A DNA stretch of 59,831 bases, taken from contig NZ_JAINFJ010000016.1 in assembly GCF_019966595.1 (NCBI RefSeq), positions 1-59,831 of the forward strand, in the 5' to 3' direction. Within the stretch, counting starts at the first letter, position 1. Every line of letters starts with the position of its first letter. Origin of the DNA: Oricola indica (GTDB taxonomy: Bacteria; Pseudomonadota; Alphaproteobacteria; Rhizobiales; Rhizobiaceae). The notes below the pieces were generated by a model. That model was not told the origin of the DNA and made no database searches. It was given only the letters and a program-made list of their open reading frames with translations. The position numbers and the translations under genes are program-made. Shown piece by piece: positions 45,354 through 52,960 of this stretch.

Positions 45354-45731
45354 TCATGGTTTTCCCGCTTCATAGAAAACAGCCGGGCTTTCCGCTGCAG
45401 TACCGAAAAAGGCAAGAACATCGTAGCGCGCATTCGGATCGTCTCCCATGCCGAGTGAACCAGCCGGCATTCCGGGCGTTGCGATGCCGCGAATGTCCGG
45501 GGCTGTGCTGACCAGTTTGGCCAAGGCCTCTAGTGGCACGTGCCCTTCGACGACGTATTTCCGCCCGGCATCCAGCACTGCGGTGTGGCACGCCTCGAGT
45601 TCGGCGCTCACGCCCGCCTGTTTCTTGATCGCTGACAGGTCTTCGATGTCGTGGATTTTCACTACAGATCCTCCTGGCAGAAGAGCCAGAGAATAGGCGA
45701 AAACGGCGAGTGCGGCGAGCATCTTACGCAT
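45354..45731 (-). CDS. DUF411 protein lacking its N-terminal Cys motif
   Basis: A 125-residue exported protein: hydrophobic start (MRKMLAALAVFAYSLALLPG), then VVKIHDIEDLSAIKKQAG, ELEACHTAVL, YVVEGHVPLEALAKLV and DIRGIATPGMPAGSLGM, all typical of DUF411. Normal members have a CxCC metal motif between the signal peptide and the first of these; here some 20 residues including it are missing. Probably an internal deletion leaving a shortened protein that may be non-functional. Confidence 0.75.
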   Translation of the reverse strand: MRKMLAALAVFAYSLALLPGGSVVKIHDIEDLSAIKKQAGVSAELEACHTAVLDAGRKYVVEGHVPLEALAKLVSTAPDIRGIATPGMPAGSLGMGDDPNARYDVLAFFGTAAESPAVFYEAGKP

Positions 45732-45813
45732 GGAATTTCGGTAGCAAAAACCTTCCTGGAAAACCAGACCGCGGGCTTCACGCGGCAGTGAAGCCCGCGG
45801 CAGGAACCGCCGT

Positions 45814-45942
45814 TCAGAGGGCCGGCGGTTCTTCCCCCTGGCCGACCTCAAACCAGGTGTTCATGCCCGCGGCCGCATGTTCCAGCATGTGGCAATGATA
45901 GAGCCACTTGCCGGGATTGTCGGCGACGAGCGAGACCGAAAT
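45814..45942 (-). pseudogene. C-terminal remnant of a multicopper oxidase
   Basis: The minus strand reads RISVSLVADNPGKWLYHCHM, then LEHAAAGMNTWFEVGQGEEP and stop at 45814. HCHMLEHAAAGM is the T1/T3 copper site at the end of three-domain oxidases of the CopA type. Everything before it is gone, and it adjoins the cytochrome gene upstream, so a deletion joined the two. Confidence 0.85.
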
Positions 45943-45983
45943 ACGCGGCTGTGCCGAACGCCTGCTGCAGTAATTCGCGTCGG

Positions 45984-46886
45984 TTAGGGATCATTGGGCC
46001 CGTCCTTGTCGAGAAGATAGATCGCGATGGCACGCAGGTCGTCATCGGAGAGGAAGGCCGTTCCGTCGCGCACCACCTCGCCCATCGAGCCGCCGAAGAC
46101 ATCACCGCCCGGGGTGATGCCGCTGCGCAATGCGTAGGCAAGACTGCTGACAGTCCAACCCCGTTCTTCGAGCTTTGCCTTGGTGATCGGCGGCGACTTT
46201 CCGCCGTCGGGCAAGCCCTCAGCCCCGTGCAAGGCGAACTCGGCCTGCCTAGCGCCCAGCAGATTGCGCGGCGTGTGACAGGCTCCGCAATGCGCCGGTC
46301 CGCGTACGATGAAGCGGCCCCGGTTCCATGCCTCGCTCTTGTCTTCGCGCGGTTCGAGCGGCCCGGTATCGAGGAACATCGCCCGCCAGGCTTTCAGAGC
46401 CGGGCGGAAGTTGAACGGAAATCGGAGATCCTGTCCAGGCGCGGATTCCGAGACCGCAGGCACCGTTTGGAACGCCGCCCACAAATCGGCGATGTCCTGG
46501 TCGGAGAACCGCGAATAGAACGGGTAGGGGAAAGCCGGGTAGTAGGGTTCGCCGTCCGGCGAGACGCCCTGCCGGACGGCCTTGGAGAATTCCTGGATCG
46601 ACCAGCCGCCTATCCCGTTTACGGTGTCGGTGGTGAGGTTGGGCGAGTGGAACGTGCCGAAATCCGTCGGCAGTTTCACGCCGCCGGCCAGCGGCGCGCC
46701 TCCGTTTTCCGCGTTGGTGTGGCAGGCGATGCATCCCGACATCCGCGCAAGATACGCGCCGCGCGCCGCGTCGCCCGCGATCGATTCTAGCGCGACCGGT
46801 CGGCCGATCGGCCAGGCGTGAAGCGAGGCCGCGCCCGCCGCCGCAAGGACGGCGGCGAGCGCTCCAAGTTTGGCTATCCGTCGCAT
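45984..46886 (-). CDS. Dihaem cytochrome c
   Basis: A 300-residue periplasmic protein with signal peptide (KLGALAAVLAAAGAASLHAW) and two haem motifs, CIACHTN (about 52) and CGACHTP (about 200). SPNLTTD and GGWSIQEFSKAVRQGVSPDG are typical of the cytochrome subunits of membrane alcohol or gluconate dehydrogenases. No dehydrogenase gene is nearby; it may serve the lost multicopper oxidase. The next gene upstream is a cut cytochrome c'. Confidence 0.88.
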   Translation of the reverse strand: MRRIAKLGALAAVLAAAGAASLHAWPIGRPVALESIAGDAARGAYLARMSGCIACHTNAENGGAPLAGGVKLPTDFGTFHSPNLTTDTVNGIGGWSIQEFSKAVRQGVSPDGEPYYPAFPYPFYSRFSDQDIADLWAAFQTVPAVSESAPGQDLRFPFNFRPALKAWRAMFLDTGPLEPREDKSEAWNRGRFIVRGPAHCGACHTPRNLLGARQAEFALHGAEGLPDGGKSPPITKAKLEERGWTVSSLAYALRSGITPGGDVFGGSMGEVVRDGTAFLSDDDLRAIAIYLLDKDGPNDP

Positions 46887-46889
46887 GGC

Positions 46890-47318
46890 TCAGTTCTTTT
46901 CGAGCCGGAACTTGGTGTGGCAGGCCGAACAGGACTGCGCGATCATATTGAACACTCCGTCCGCAGGCATTGCGGCGAGCGCGGCGGCGTCGAAACTGCC
47001 GCCCCGGCCCATCATCGGCGCTGTGCCACCCATCATGGTGTTGGCCGAACCCATCATGCCGGTTCCGCCACCCATCATGCCGCCCTGCGCTTGTCCTCCG
47101 CTTCCGGACATTAAACCGTTATCCGCGGCCAGGCCTAGGCCTTCCGATAGGGTTTCGAGTTGCGCCGCCAGCGCGGAGAACTCGTCCCAGTTTGACCAGA
47201 CTTCCGCCTTGGCCTCGGAGGGTTCGCCGCCGCTTCCTTCCGGGAACAGGCCGGTCAGCGCCTCGCCGGCGTGGCGGCGGATCGTCTCCGCGCCGTCGCG
47301 GACGGCATCAGCGTTATA
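46890..47318 (-). pseudogene. Cytochrome c'-like gene cut by the Tn3-family transposon
   Basis: The C-terminal part is readable: ADAVRDGAETIRRHAGEALT, DEFSALAAQLETLSEGLG, a Met/Gly-rich stretch (GGMMGGGTGMMGSANTMM) and the haem motif QSCSACHTKFR near the end, typical of class II cytochromes. Upstream of 47319 the frame enters the transposon's terminal repeat, so the N-terminus, including any signal peptide, is lost. The missing part is not found beyond the right end of the element. Confidence 0.8.
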
Positions 47319-47356
47319 TGGCCTCTGTGCATTATCGGGACATAGATTCACGGTAG
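47319..47356. repeat. Left terminal inverted repeat of the Tn3-family element
   Basis: Begins TGGCCTCTGTGCATTATCGG and ends TTCACGGTAG, matching the reverse complement of 59352-59389 at 36 of 38 positions. The tnpA stop lies inside it, as is usual. Confidence 0.92.
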
Positions 47357-50296
47357 CTATCGGGGATTCGAAGGGGCATGAGTCCGTCGGCATCGAGTTC
47401 AATGCCGTCTGACCAGACATAATCGCCGGTGAGGTTGATCCGGTCCCAGCCCAAAGGTGAAAGCTGCGAGAGTAGAGCGGGATCAATTTTCACTCCGCGA
47501 CTTCCAAGTTCACTCACGGCGCGGTCGAGATAGCGGCAGTTGAACAGGATGATTGCGGCGGTGACGAGATTGAGTGCTGCCGCTCGCATTTGCTGATTTT
47601 CGATACCGCGATCCCGGAAGCGGCCGAGCCGGTGGAACGCAACCGCGCGCGCCAGACTGTTTCGCGCTTCGCCCCTTATTGAGTTCACCCGTGACAAGCT
47701 GGCGAAGCGCCGGATCCTTGAACCATCGCAATGTGAAGAGTGTGCGCTCGATACGGCCGACCTCGCGAAGGGCAGCGGCAAGGCTGTTTTGTTGCCGGTA
47801 GGCTGAGAGCTTTTTCAGGATCAGCGATGGGGTGATGGTTCGGTCGCGCATCGCCCTAATGACGCGATGAATGTCGGGCCAGTGATTGACGATCAGATCG
47901 CGGTTGAGCCTGTTCCCGAACAGCGGCGCGAGGCGTCCGTAACGCTTGGGCGGCTCGAAGGAATAGAGGCGGCGATCGGAGAGGCGCGGAATACGTGGCT
48001 CAAAATCAAGCCCGAGCAGGTCCATGACCGCAAACACGATATCGGAGACGCCGCCGCCATCGACGTGCAGCGCGGAAAGGTTGGCGTTGCTTTCGTGGCC
48101 GAGAATGCCGTCGAGGGCATGGATCGCTTCGCCGGCAGTGCCCGCGATCACGGTTTGATGGAGCGGTGCGTAGCGGTCGGTGATGGTGGTGTAGATTTTG
48201 ACGATCGGGTCGCGGCCGTAATGCGCGTTGACCTGACCGCCAGCCTCCCCGGCGCCACCAAGATAATAAGCCTGCCCATCGGCAGAGGCGCGCCAGCCCT
48301 CACCGAACCAGGCCGCCATTGGTTCGGCCTGTATGGCGTCGGTCAGACAGCCGAGCGCGGCGCGAAACGTCTCTTCACGCATGTGCCACGTCTGCATGCG
48401 CAGGAGCGTGCGCCGCGATGCCACGCCGCAGACCTCAGCCATCCGTGACAGGCCGAGGTTCGTCGCTTCCGCAATCATAGCTGCGAGAAAGGATCGTTCA
48501 TCGCTGGGCGGCAACCCGGTCGAGACATGACCGAAATGGCTGGTGAAACCGGTCCAACGTTCGACCTGAGACAAAACATCGGTGATGCGCGTCGTCGGCA
48601 CGAGATTGTAGCAGGTCCGGACGAACTGTCTGCCATCGTCGCGTTCGGCAAGATCGGTTTTCGGCTCTTTCGGAAACCGCAGTCGGTCACCGGAAAACAG
48701 CGCGGGATCGCCGCTGGTCAGCCCCCCTGATACCTTGAGCAGCGCAGTATCCAGTTCGGCCGCGCGGGCATCGAGCCACACATGAGGATCAGGAATATCG
48801 GAGACCTGTGCCGGGACCGGATCCGTACTCGGTGAAAGCAGCGTTTCCAGAGAGCGGTGCAGTCGGGAGGTTGGCACCCAGATGTCGCCCGCCGCCAGTG
48901 CTCCAGCCAACGCGGAATAGGTCGCCAGCTCCCAATGGGTTCGGTCGATCTTGTCGTCCGTGACGACATAGCGCTGCCATCGCCGCTCGATATGCCCGAG
49001 CGGCAAGCCATCAGGGAGCGCCGTGCGCCAGTCGCCATCGAGTTCGGCCAGGATCGCCATCGCTGCACGGAGCGGCGCGGTACCCTTGCGACCCTCGAAC
49101 GTGAACGCTTTCAGGAAGCGCGGCCCCGCCCGCTTGAACGTCCGATATTCTGGCCCGATTTCACTGATGGCATTATCTCGTCCCGGCCTCGTGGTTCGCC
49201 GGAGAAGAGCAGCGTCGGCATCGATCGTATCGAGCGAGGCGACCGCTGCGACCGCTGCTGCAATATCGCCGCCGGCGCGTGCGGCTTTGCTGACCGCCTC
49301 AAGCACGTCGGCGACACGGATTAATCGGTCGCGGCCCTGGTCGGCAGAAGCGGCAACCGTCTGTTCAAGGCGTTTGCGGGCACGCAGATGCGCTCGCCCG
49401 ATGAGCGAGTCGAACATACCGATAGCTGTGTCAGTCAGCGTGGCCTCAAACTCGCGCAGCGTCGCCACAAGAATAACATGCCGCCGCGCCGACCCCATCT
49501 GCTGGAATGCCTGCGCGGTGTAGCGGACCCCTTCGCGCGCAAATTGCTCCATTCGGGGTTCGTATCGTCTATCGATGGCGGGCGTCCTGATGCCGCGAAC
49601 CAGTGCGATCTTGTCAAGAATACCGACGAGCGAGGCAGAGGCGACGCGCGGGGTGGGTTCCCGTAGCCAGGAAAATCGGCTTTGCCTATCGTGCGTTTTC
49701 TCGGCGATAAGCGCGTCAAGTCGGCTATGGGTGGCCGGATCGAGACGATTGTCGATGTCGGCGATGATCCGGTTTTCGGCCGCGTGCATCGCTTCGGCGG
49801 CCATGCGCTCGACCACGGTGATTCCGGAAATGACTATCTTACGGAAGCGCAGTTCGTCGAGGAAGTTGCCCAACAAGACGCGTCCGTTGGTCAGGCCGAC
49901 AGCTTCGGCTTCCAGCCACGCTCGAAGCGTTGCGCGCATCGGCTTGGTGAGGTCGGTGAACCCGAAACGCGCCTTGATCGCGAGAAGCTGATCGTAGCGT
50001 GTGGGCGTCCGTCGTGCGAAACCGCCGATCACTTCTGCATCGATCCCGATCTGCTCAGCGATATGGTCGAGCATGACAGCGGGCAGCAATTCGCCGCGTC
50101 GGAGATGCCTCCCCGGATAACGCAGACAGCAAAGCTGCAAAGCATAGCCAAGCCGGGTCTCAGGCGTGCGGGCGCTGTTGATGGCAGCTAGGTCGTTTAC
50201 GTCCAGACTGTGATGGCGGACGACCGTCGTCTCGTCTTCGGGCAGCGCCAACAAAGCGTCGCGCTGAGGGCCGGTCATGTAAATGCGTGCTGGCAT
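47332..50296 (-). pseudogene. tnpA: Tn3-family transposase, one frameshift near the C-terminus
   Basis: A nearly 990-codon transposase. The N-terminal domain (LLALPEDETTVVRHHSLDVN) and the catalytic core (LHVDGGGVSDIVFAVMDLLG) are intact in one frame. The last 110 residues (EARNSLARAVAFHRLGRF to DRINLTGDYVWSDG) are in another. A single extra G in the run corresponding to CCCC at 47672-47675 explains the shift. If real, the transposase would be truncated before its conserved end; a sequencing error in a homopolymer is possible. Confidence 0.9.
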
Positions 50297-50425
50297 CGGT
50301 TATCCCTTTCAAAAATCACTTGCCTTTTGATACAGTTTTGCAAGAGGATTGTGAAAGGCATTGAGCCTTGATTTGCGGTCATGGTCATCCTGCTTCCGTA
50401 GACGGCCGTTTGTGAAAGGATCGAA
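50297..50425. other. Spacer between tnpA and tnpR (probable res site)
   Basis: A 129-base AT-richer gap between divergently transcribed tnpA and tnpR. In Tn3-family elements this position holds the resolution site and both promoters. Imperfect repeats such as TTTGTGAAAGG and ATTGTGAAAGG are visible and may be resolvase subsites. Confidence 0.6.
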
Positions 50426-51025
50426 TTGAGCACCGCACCTTATTTGATCGGCTATGCTCGCGTGTCGAAGGGGGACGACCAGTCGAACGCAGCACAGTTG
50501 CGCGCGCTGACGGCAGCGGGTTGTAAACGCGTCTTCGAAGAATCCGCCAGCGGCGGGCGATGGGACCGGCCGAGGCTCCAGGAGATGATCGGCCAGCTAC
50601 GGGATGGCGATGTCGTTGTTGTCTGGAAGCTCGACCGGCTTTCGCGAAGCCTGAAAGACCTGCTGCACTTGATGGAAAAGATCGAAGCGGCGGGGGCCGG
50701 CTTCCGGTCGCTGACCGAAGCGATCGACACGACGACACCGGCAGGCCGCATGATGATGCAGATGGTCGGCTCATTCGCCGAGTTCGAGCGCGCCATGATC
50801 CGCGAGCGGACTAGCGCAGGGCTAGCGCAGGCGCGGTTGGAAGGGCGGCTCGGTGGTCGGCGGCGCAAACTTGACGATAAGAAACGGCGTGAGATCGCCG
50901 AATCCGTTGTTGCGGGGCGCAAGTCCGGCGCCGAGATGGCGCGGCTCTATGACGTGAGCGAGCCAACCGTCTCAAGAATCGTTGCCGAATATCGTCAGCG
51001 GGAAGCCCATGAGGCCTTGGCATGA
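50426..51025 (+). CDS. tnpR: Serine resolvase
   Basis: A 199-residue serine recombinase. The catalytic Ser is in IGYARVSKGDDQ (about 14); VVWKLDRLSRSLKDLL, GRMMMQMVGSFAEFERAMIR and the C-terminal helix-turn-helix (SGAEMARLYDVSEPTVSRIV) are all typical. It resolves cointegrates formed by the transposase. The start is TTG at 50426 with GAAAGGATCG upstream. Downstream, 51026-51167 carries no gene. Confidence 0.93.
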   Translation: MSTAPYLIGYARVSKGDDQSNAAQLRALTAAGCKRVFEESASGGRWDRPRLQEMIGQLRDGDVVVVWKLDRLSRSLKDLLHLMEKIEAAGAGFRSLTEAIDTTTPAGRMMMQMVGSFAEFERAMIRERTSAGLAQARLEGRLGGRRRKLDDKKRREIAESVVAGRKSGAEMARLYDVSEPTVSRIVAEYRQREAHEALA

Positions 51026-51167
51026 CTTGGATCCGATGACCTCCATGGGGTGGAAAGCGGAAAGGCCGCTTTCAGCAGCCAACCCTTCCAAGCGGAAGAT
51101 GTCGAACGACCTACCAATTGCAGTCGATCAAGACATGGATCGTCGGCAAAGCTGCATGGACCTCCGA

Positions 51168-51572
51168 TCATTTCGGCGACAGGGTTTCAATGATCCGGCA
51201 ATCGTCGACGATGCCGCACTCGCACTGGTCGATCATTCTGTCGAGTTCGGCCTTGAGCGCCATGAGATCAGTGATCTTCTTTTCGACCTCTGCACGATGT
51301 TCGCTAGCGATGGCATCAACTGCTGCGCAGGATTGTCCGCGATTGTCGGATAGCGTGAGAAGCGCTCTGATCTGGTCGAGCGAGAAGCCCAGGTCACGTG
51401 CCCGGCGGATAAAGCTCAGCCGGTTCAGATGGTCTGGCTCGTACGCCCGATAATTGCCTTCGGTACGCGAGGGCTCGGGCAGTAGACCGTTCTTCTCGTA
51501 AAAGCGGATCGTTTCGACCTTGGTACCGGTTTGCCTTGCAAGATGACCGATCGTCAGAATTGAAGAGTTCAT
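51168..51572 (-). CDS. cadR: MerR-family Cd/Pb/Zn sensor (CadR/PbrR type)
   Basis: A 134-residue activator: helix-turn-helix ILTIGHLARQTGTKVETIRF, dimer helix, and metal ligands CAAVDAIASEH (Cys about 80) and CECGIVDDCRIIETL at the end, the pattern of PbrR/CadR. It should activate the promoters at 52795 and 52899, which carry the same ACCCT...AGGGT dyad as its own upstream region. The operator lies only 5 bases before the ATG (see 51572-51602). Confidence 0.9.
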   Translation of the reverse strand: MNSSILTIGHLARQTGTKVETIRFYEKNGLLPEPSRTEGNYRAYEPDHLNRLSFIRRARDLGFSLDQIRALLTLSDNRGQSCAAVDAIASEHRAEVEKKITDLMALKAELDRMIDQCECGIVDDCRIIETLSPK

Positions 51573-51602
51573 TTTATGACCCTATAGCGTATACAGGGTC
51601 AT
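51572..51602 (-). promoter_or_regulatory. CadR-type operator before its own gene
   Basis: The dyad TGACCCTATAGCGTATACAG, continuing GGTCA, occupies 51577-51601. Read on the minus strand, ATGACC (51597-51602) and ATAAAA (51572-51577) have a 19-base spacer. The -10 touches the start codon, so a transcript from it would be leaderless or start inside the gene; the site may mainly serve autoregulation. Confidence 0.65.
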
Positions 51603-51642
51603 GTAGGTTCTATTTGGACGTTTGTCGATCTCGATGGCTCGC

Positions 51643-52302
51643 CTAGTGCGCCGCTCTGGCGCTCTCCACCTCTTCACGCACCAGGTCGTGGAGTTGCTGC
51701 GGTCCGAAGGATTCCAGCGGCCTGCCATTCACGAAAAAGGTCGGTGTCTGGCGCACATTATTGCTCTGAACATCGGCCATATCCTGCTCAAGAACGGCGT
51801 CAATCTCGGCCGAGGACATCTCACGCCGTGCCTGCTCAACATCCAACCCAGCCGCCGCCACGATTTCCCAGGCTTTCTCGAGATCGGGTGCACCATGCAC
51901 GGCCCATTCCGGCTGTCGCGCCAGCAGGGCTTCCAGTATCGGTTCGTATCTGTCCTGAAGACGGGCTGTTTCCAGAATCCTGACGGCTTCGTCAGATCCG
52001 TCATGGAAGGGCGCGTATCGGATGACCAGGCGCGTCTCGGCAGGGAAATTCGCCATGATCTGCTTAACGGCTGGATAGAAAGCTCGGCACGCCTCGCAGG
52101 ACGGATCAAAGAATTCCACGATCGTCACCGGCGCATCCGCTGGGCCGATTACGGGTGAATGCGCCCTGACCAACGCATCACCTTGCGCCGGTGCAACGGG
52201 CTGTGCCGAGAGGCCGCCGTACCGGTCGTAGATAAAGGCACCGCCTGCAAAGACAATCAGTGCGACAAGGCCAGTGAGAAGTACGATGGACCGTCTGGTC
52301 AT
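51643..52302 (-). CDS. DsbA-family thiol oxidoreductase
   Basis: A 219-residue exported thioredoxin-fold protein: membrane anchor (SIVLLTGLVALIVFAGGAFI), redox motif FFDPSCEACRAFYPAVKQ (CEAC about 71) and the cis-Pro region NNVRQTPTFFVNGRPL. It would form or shuffle disulfides in the periplasm. It overlaps the DsbB gene by ATGA; together they form an oxidising pair on the left arm of the metal regulon. Confidence 0.9.
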   Translation of the reverse strand: MTRRSIVLLTGLVALIVFAGGAFIYDRYGGLSAQPVAPAQGDALVRAHSPVIGPADAPVTIVEFFDPSCEACRAFYPAVKQIMANFPAETRLVIRYAPFHDGSDEAVRILETARLQDRYEPILEALLARQPEWAVHGAPDLEKAWEIVAAAGLDVEQARREMSSAEIDAVLEQDMADVQSNNVRQTPTFFVNGRPLESFGPQQLHDLVREEVESARAAH

Positions 52303-52757
52303 GTTGAACGTCTCCGGTGCGCGAGAACGAGAAGAAGAGCGATGCTCCCAAAGGCGGCGAGCGATAGGTAAGGGAGCGGCAAAATGCCAAGGACCGTCAT
52401 CTCGACGCCAGAACATGACGGGCCGTCTTGTGTACAAGGCTCGATGGCTGCTGGAAGGATCCTCGCATAAAGGAGGGAGTGGAATGCAGCGATGGCGGCA
52501 CCTAGGGCAGCCAGTGGAAGTCCGTACCGGGAAACGCTGGCATCACCTCGAAAGCTAGCGACAGCCAGAATGACCGCCAGCGGAAACATGAAAGCGCGCT
52601 GATGCCAGCACAGATTGCACGGCGTCTGTCCCATGACCTCACCAATGAAGAGAGCGCTGAGCGAGGCGGCAAGCGCAATGAGCCATGCCGAGAAGACGAA
52701 CGCCCAGGTATTTGCAGTCGTGCCCGCCCCGGTGGTCATAGCACTCCCTTTCGCCAT
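52299..52757 (-). CDS. DsbB/BdbC-type disulfide bond formation protein
   Basis: A 152-residue four-TM protein that passes electrons from DsbA to quinone. Redox Cys pairs are in GQTPCNLCWHQRAFMFPLAV and EPCTQDGPSCSG. Starts at 52775, 52757 and 52739 are possible; 52757 has GGAGCG at a good distance. It lies directly downstream of a CadR-type promoter on the same strand (52795-52825). Confidence 0.9.
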   Translation of the reverse strand: MAKGSAMTTGAGTTANTWAFVFSAWLIALAASLSALFIGEVMGQTPCNLCWHQRAFMFPLAVILAVASFRGDASVSRYGLPLAALGAAIAAFHSLLYARILPAAIEPCTQDGPSCSGVEMTVLGILPLPYLSLAAFGSIALLLVLAHRRRST

Positions 52758-52794
52758 CGTTTCGCTTCGCTCCATTTACCTTTGCATTCAACTA

Positions 52795-52825
52795 TTTCTG
52801 CACCCTGTACCCACTACAGGGTCAA
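52795..52825 (-). promoter_or_regulatory. CadR-type promoter for the dsbB-dsbA arm
   Basis: On the minus strand TTGACC (52820-52825) and CAGAAA (52795-52800) flank a 19-base spacer with CTGTAGTGGGTACAG. The -10 is weak. The dyad matches that of the cadA promoter. Confidence 0.75.
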
Positions 52826-52898
52826 GGCTCCTTAATGAAGTTGTACCGCGAATTTGCACGTGGATCGCAGCGCGAAATCAAATAAACGAAGTCCACTC

Positions 52899-52929
52899 TT
52901 GACCCTATAGTTGCTACAGGGTCTATCTG
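52899..52929 (+). promoter_or_regulatory. CadR-type promoter for the P-type ATPase operon
   Basis: TTGACC (52899-52904) and TATCTG (52924-52929) with a 19-base spacer holding CTATAGTTGCTACAGGGTC. Classic MerR-type architecture, 32 bases before the ATPase start. Confidence 0.87.
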
Positions 52930-52960
52930 CGGTGTCACATTAAACCATCGAGGTGACACC

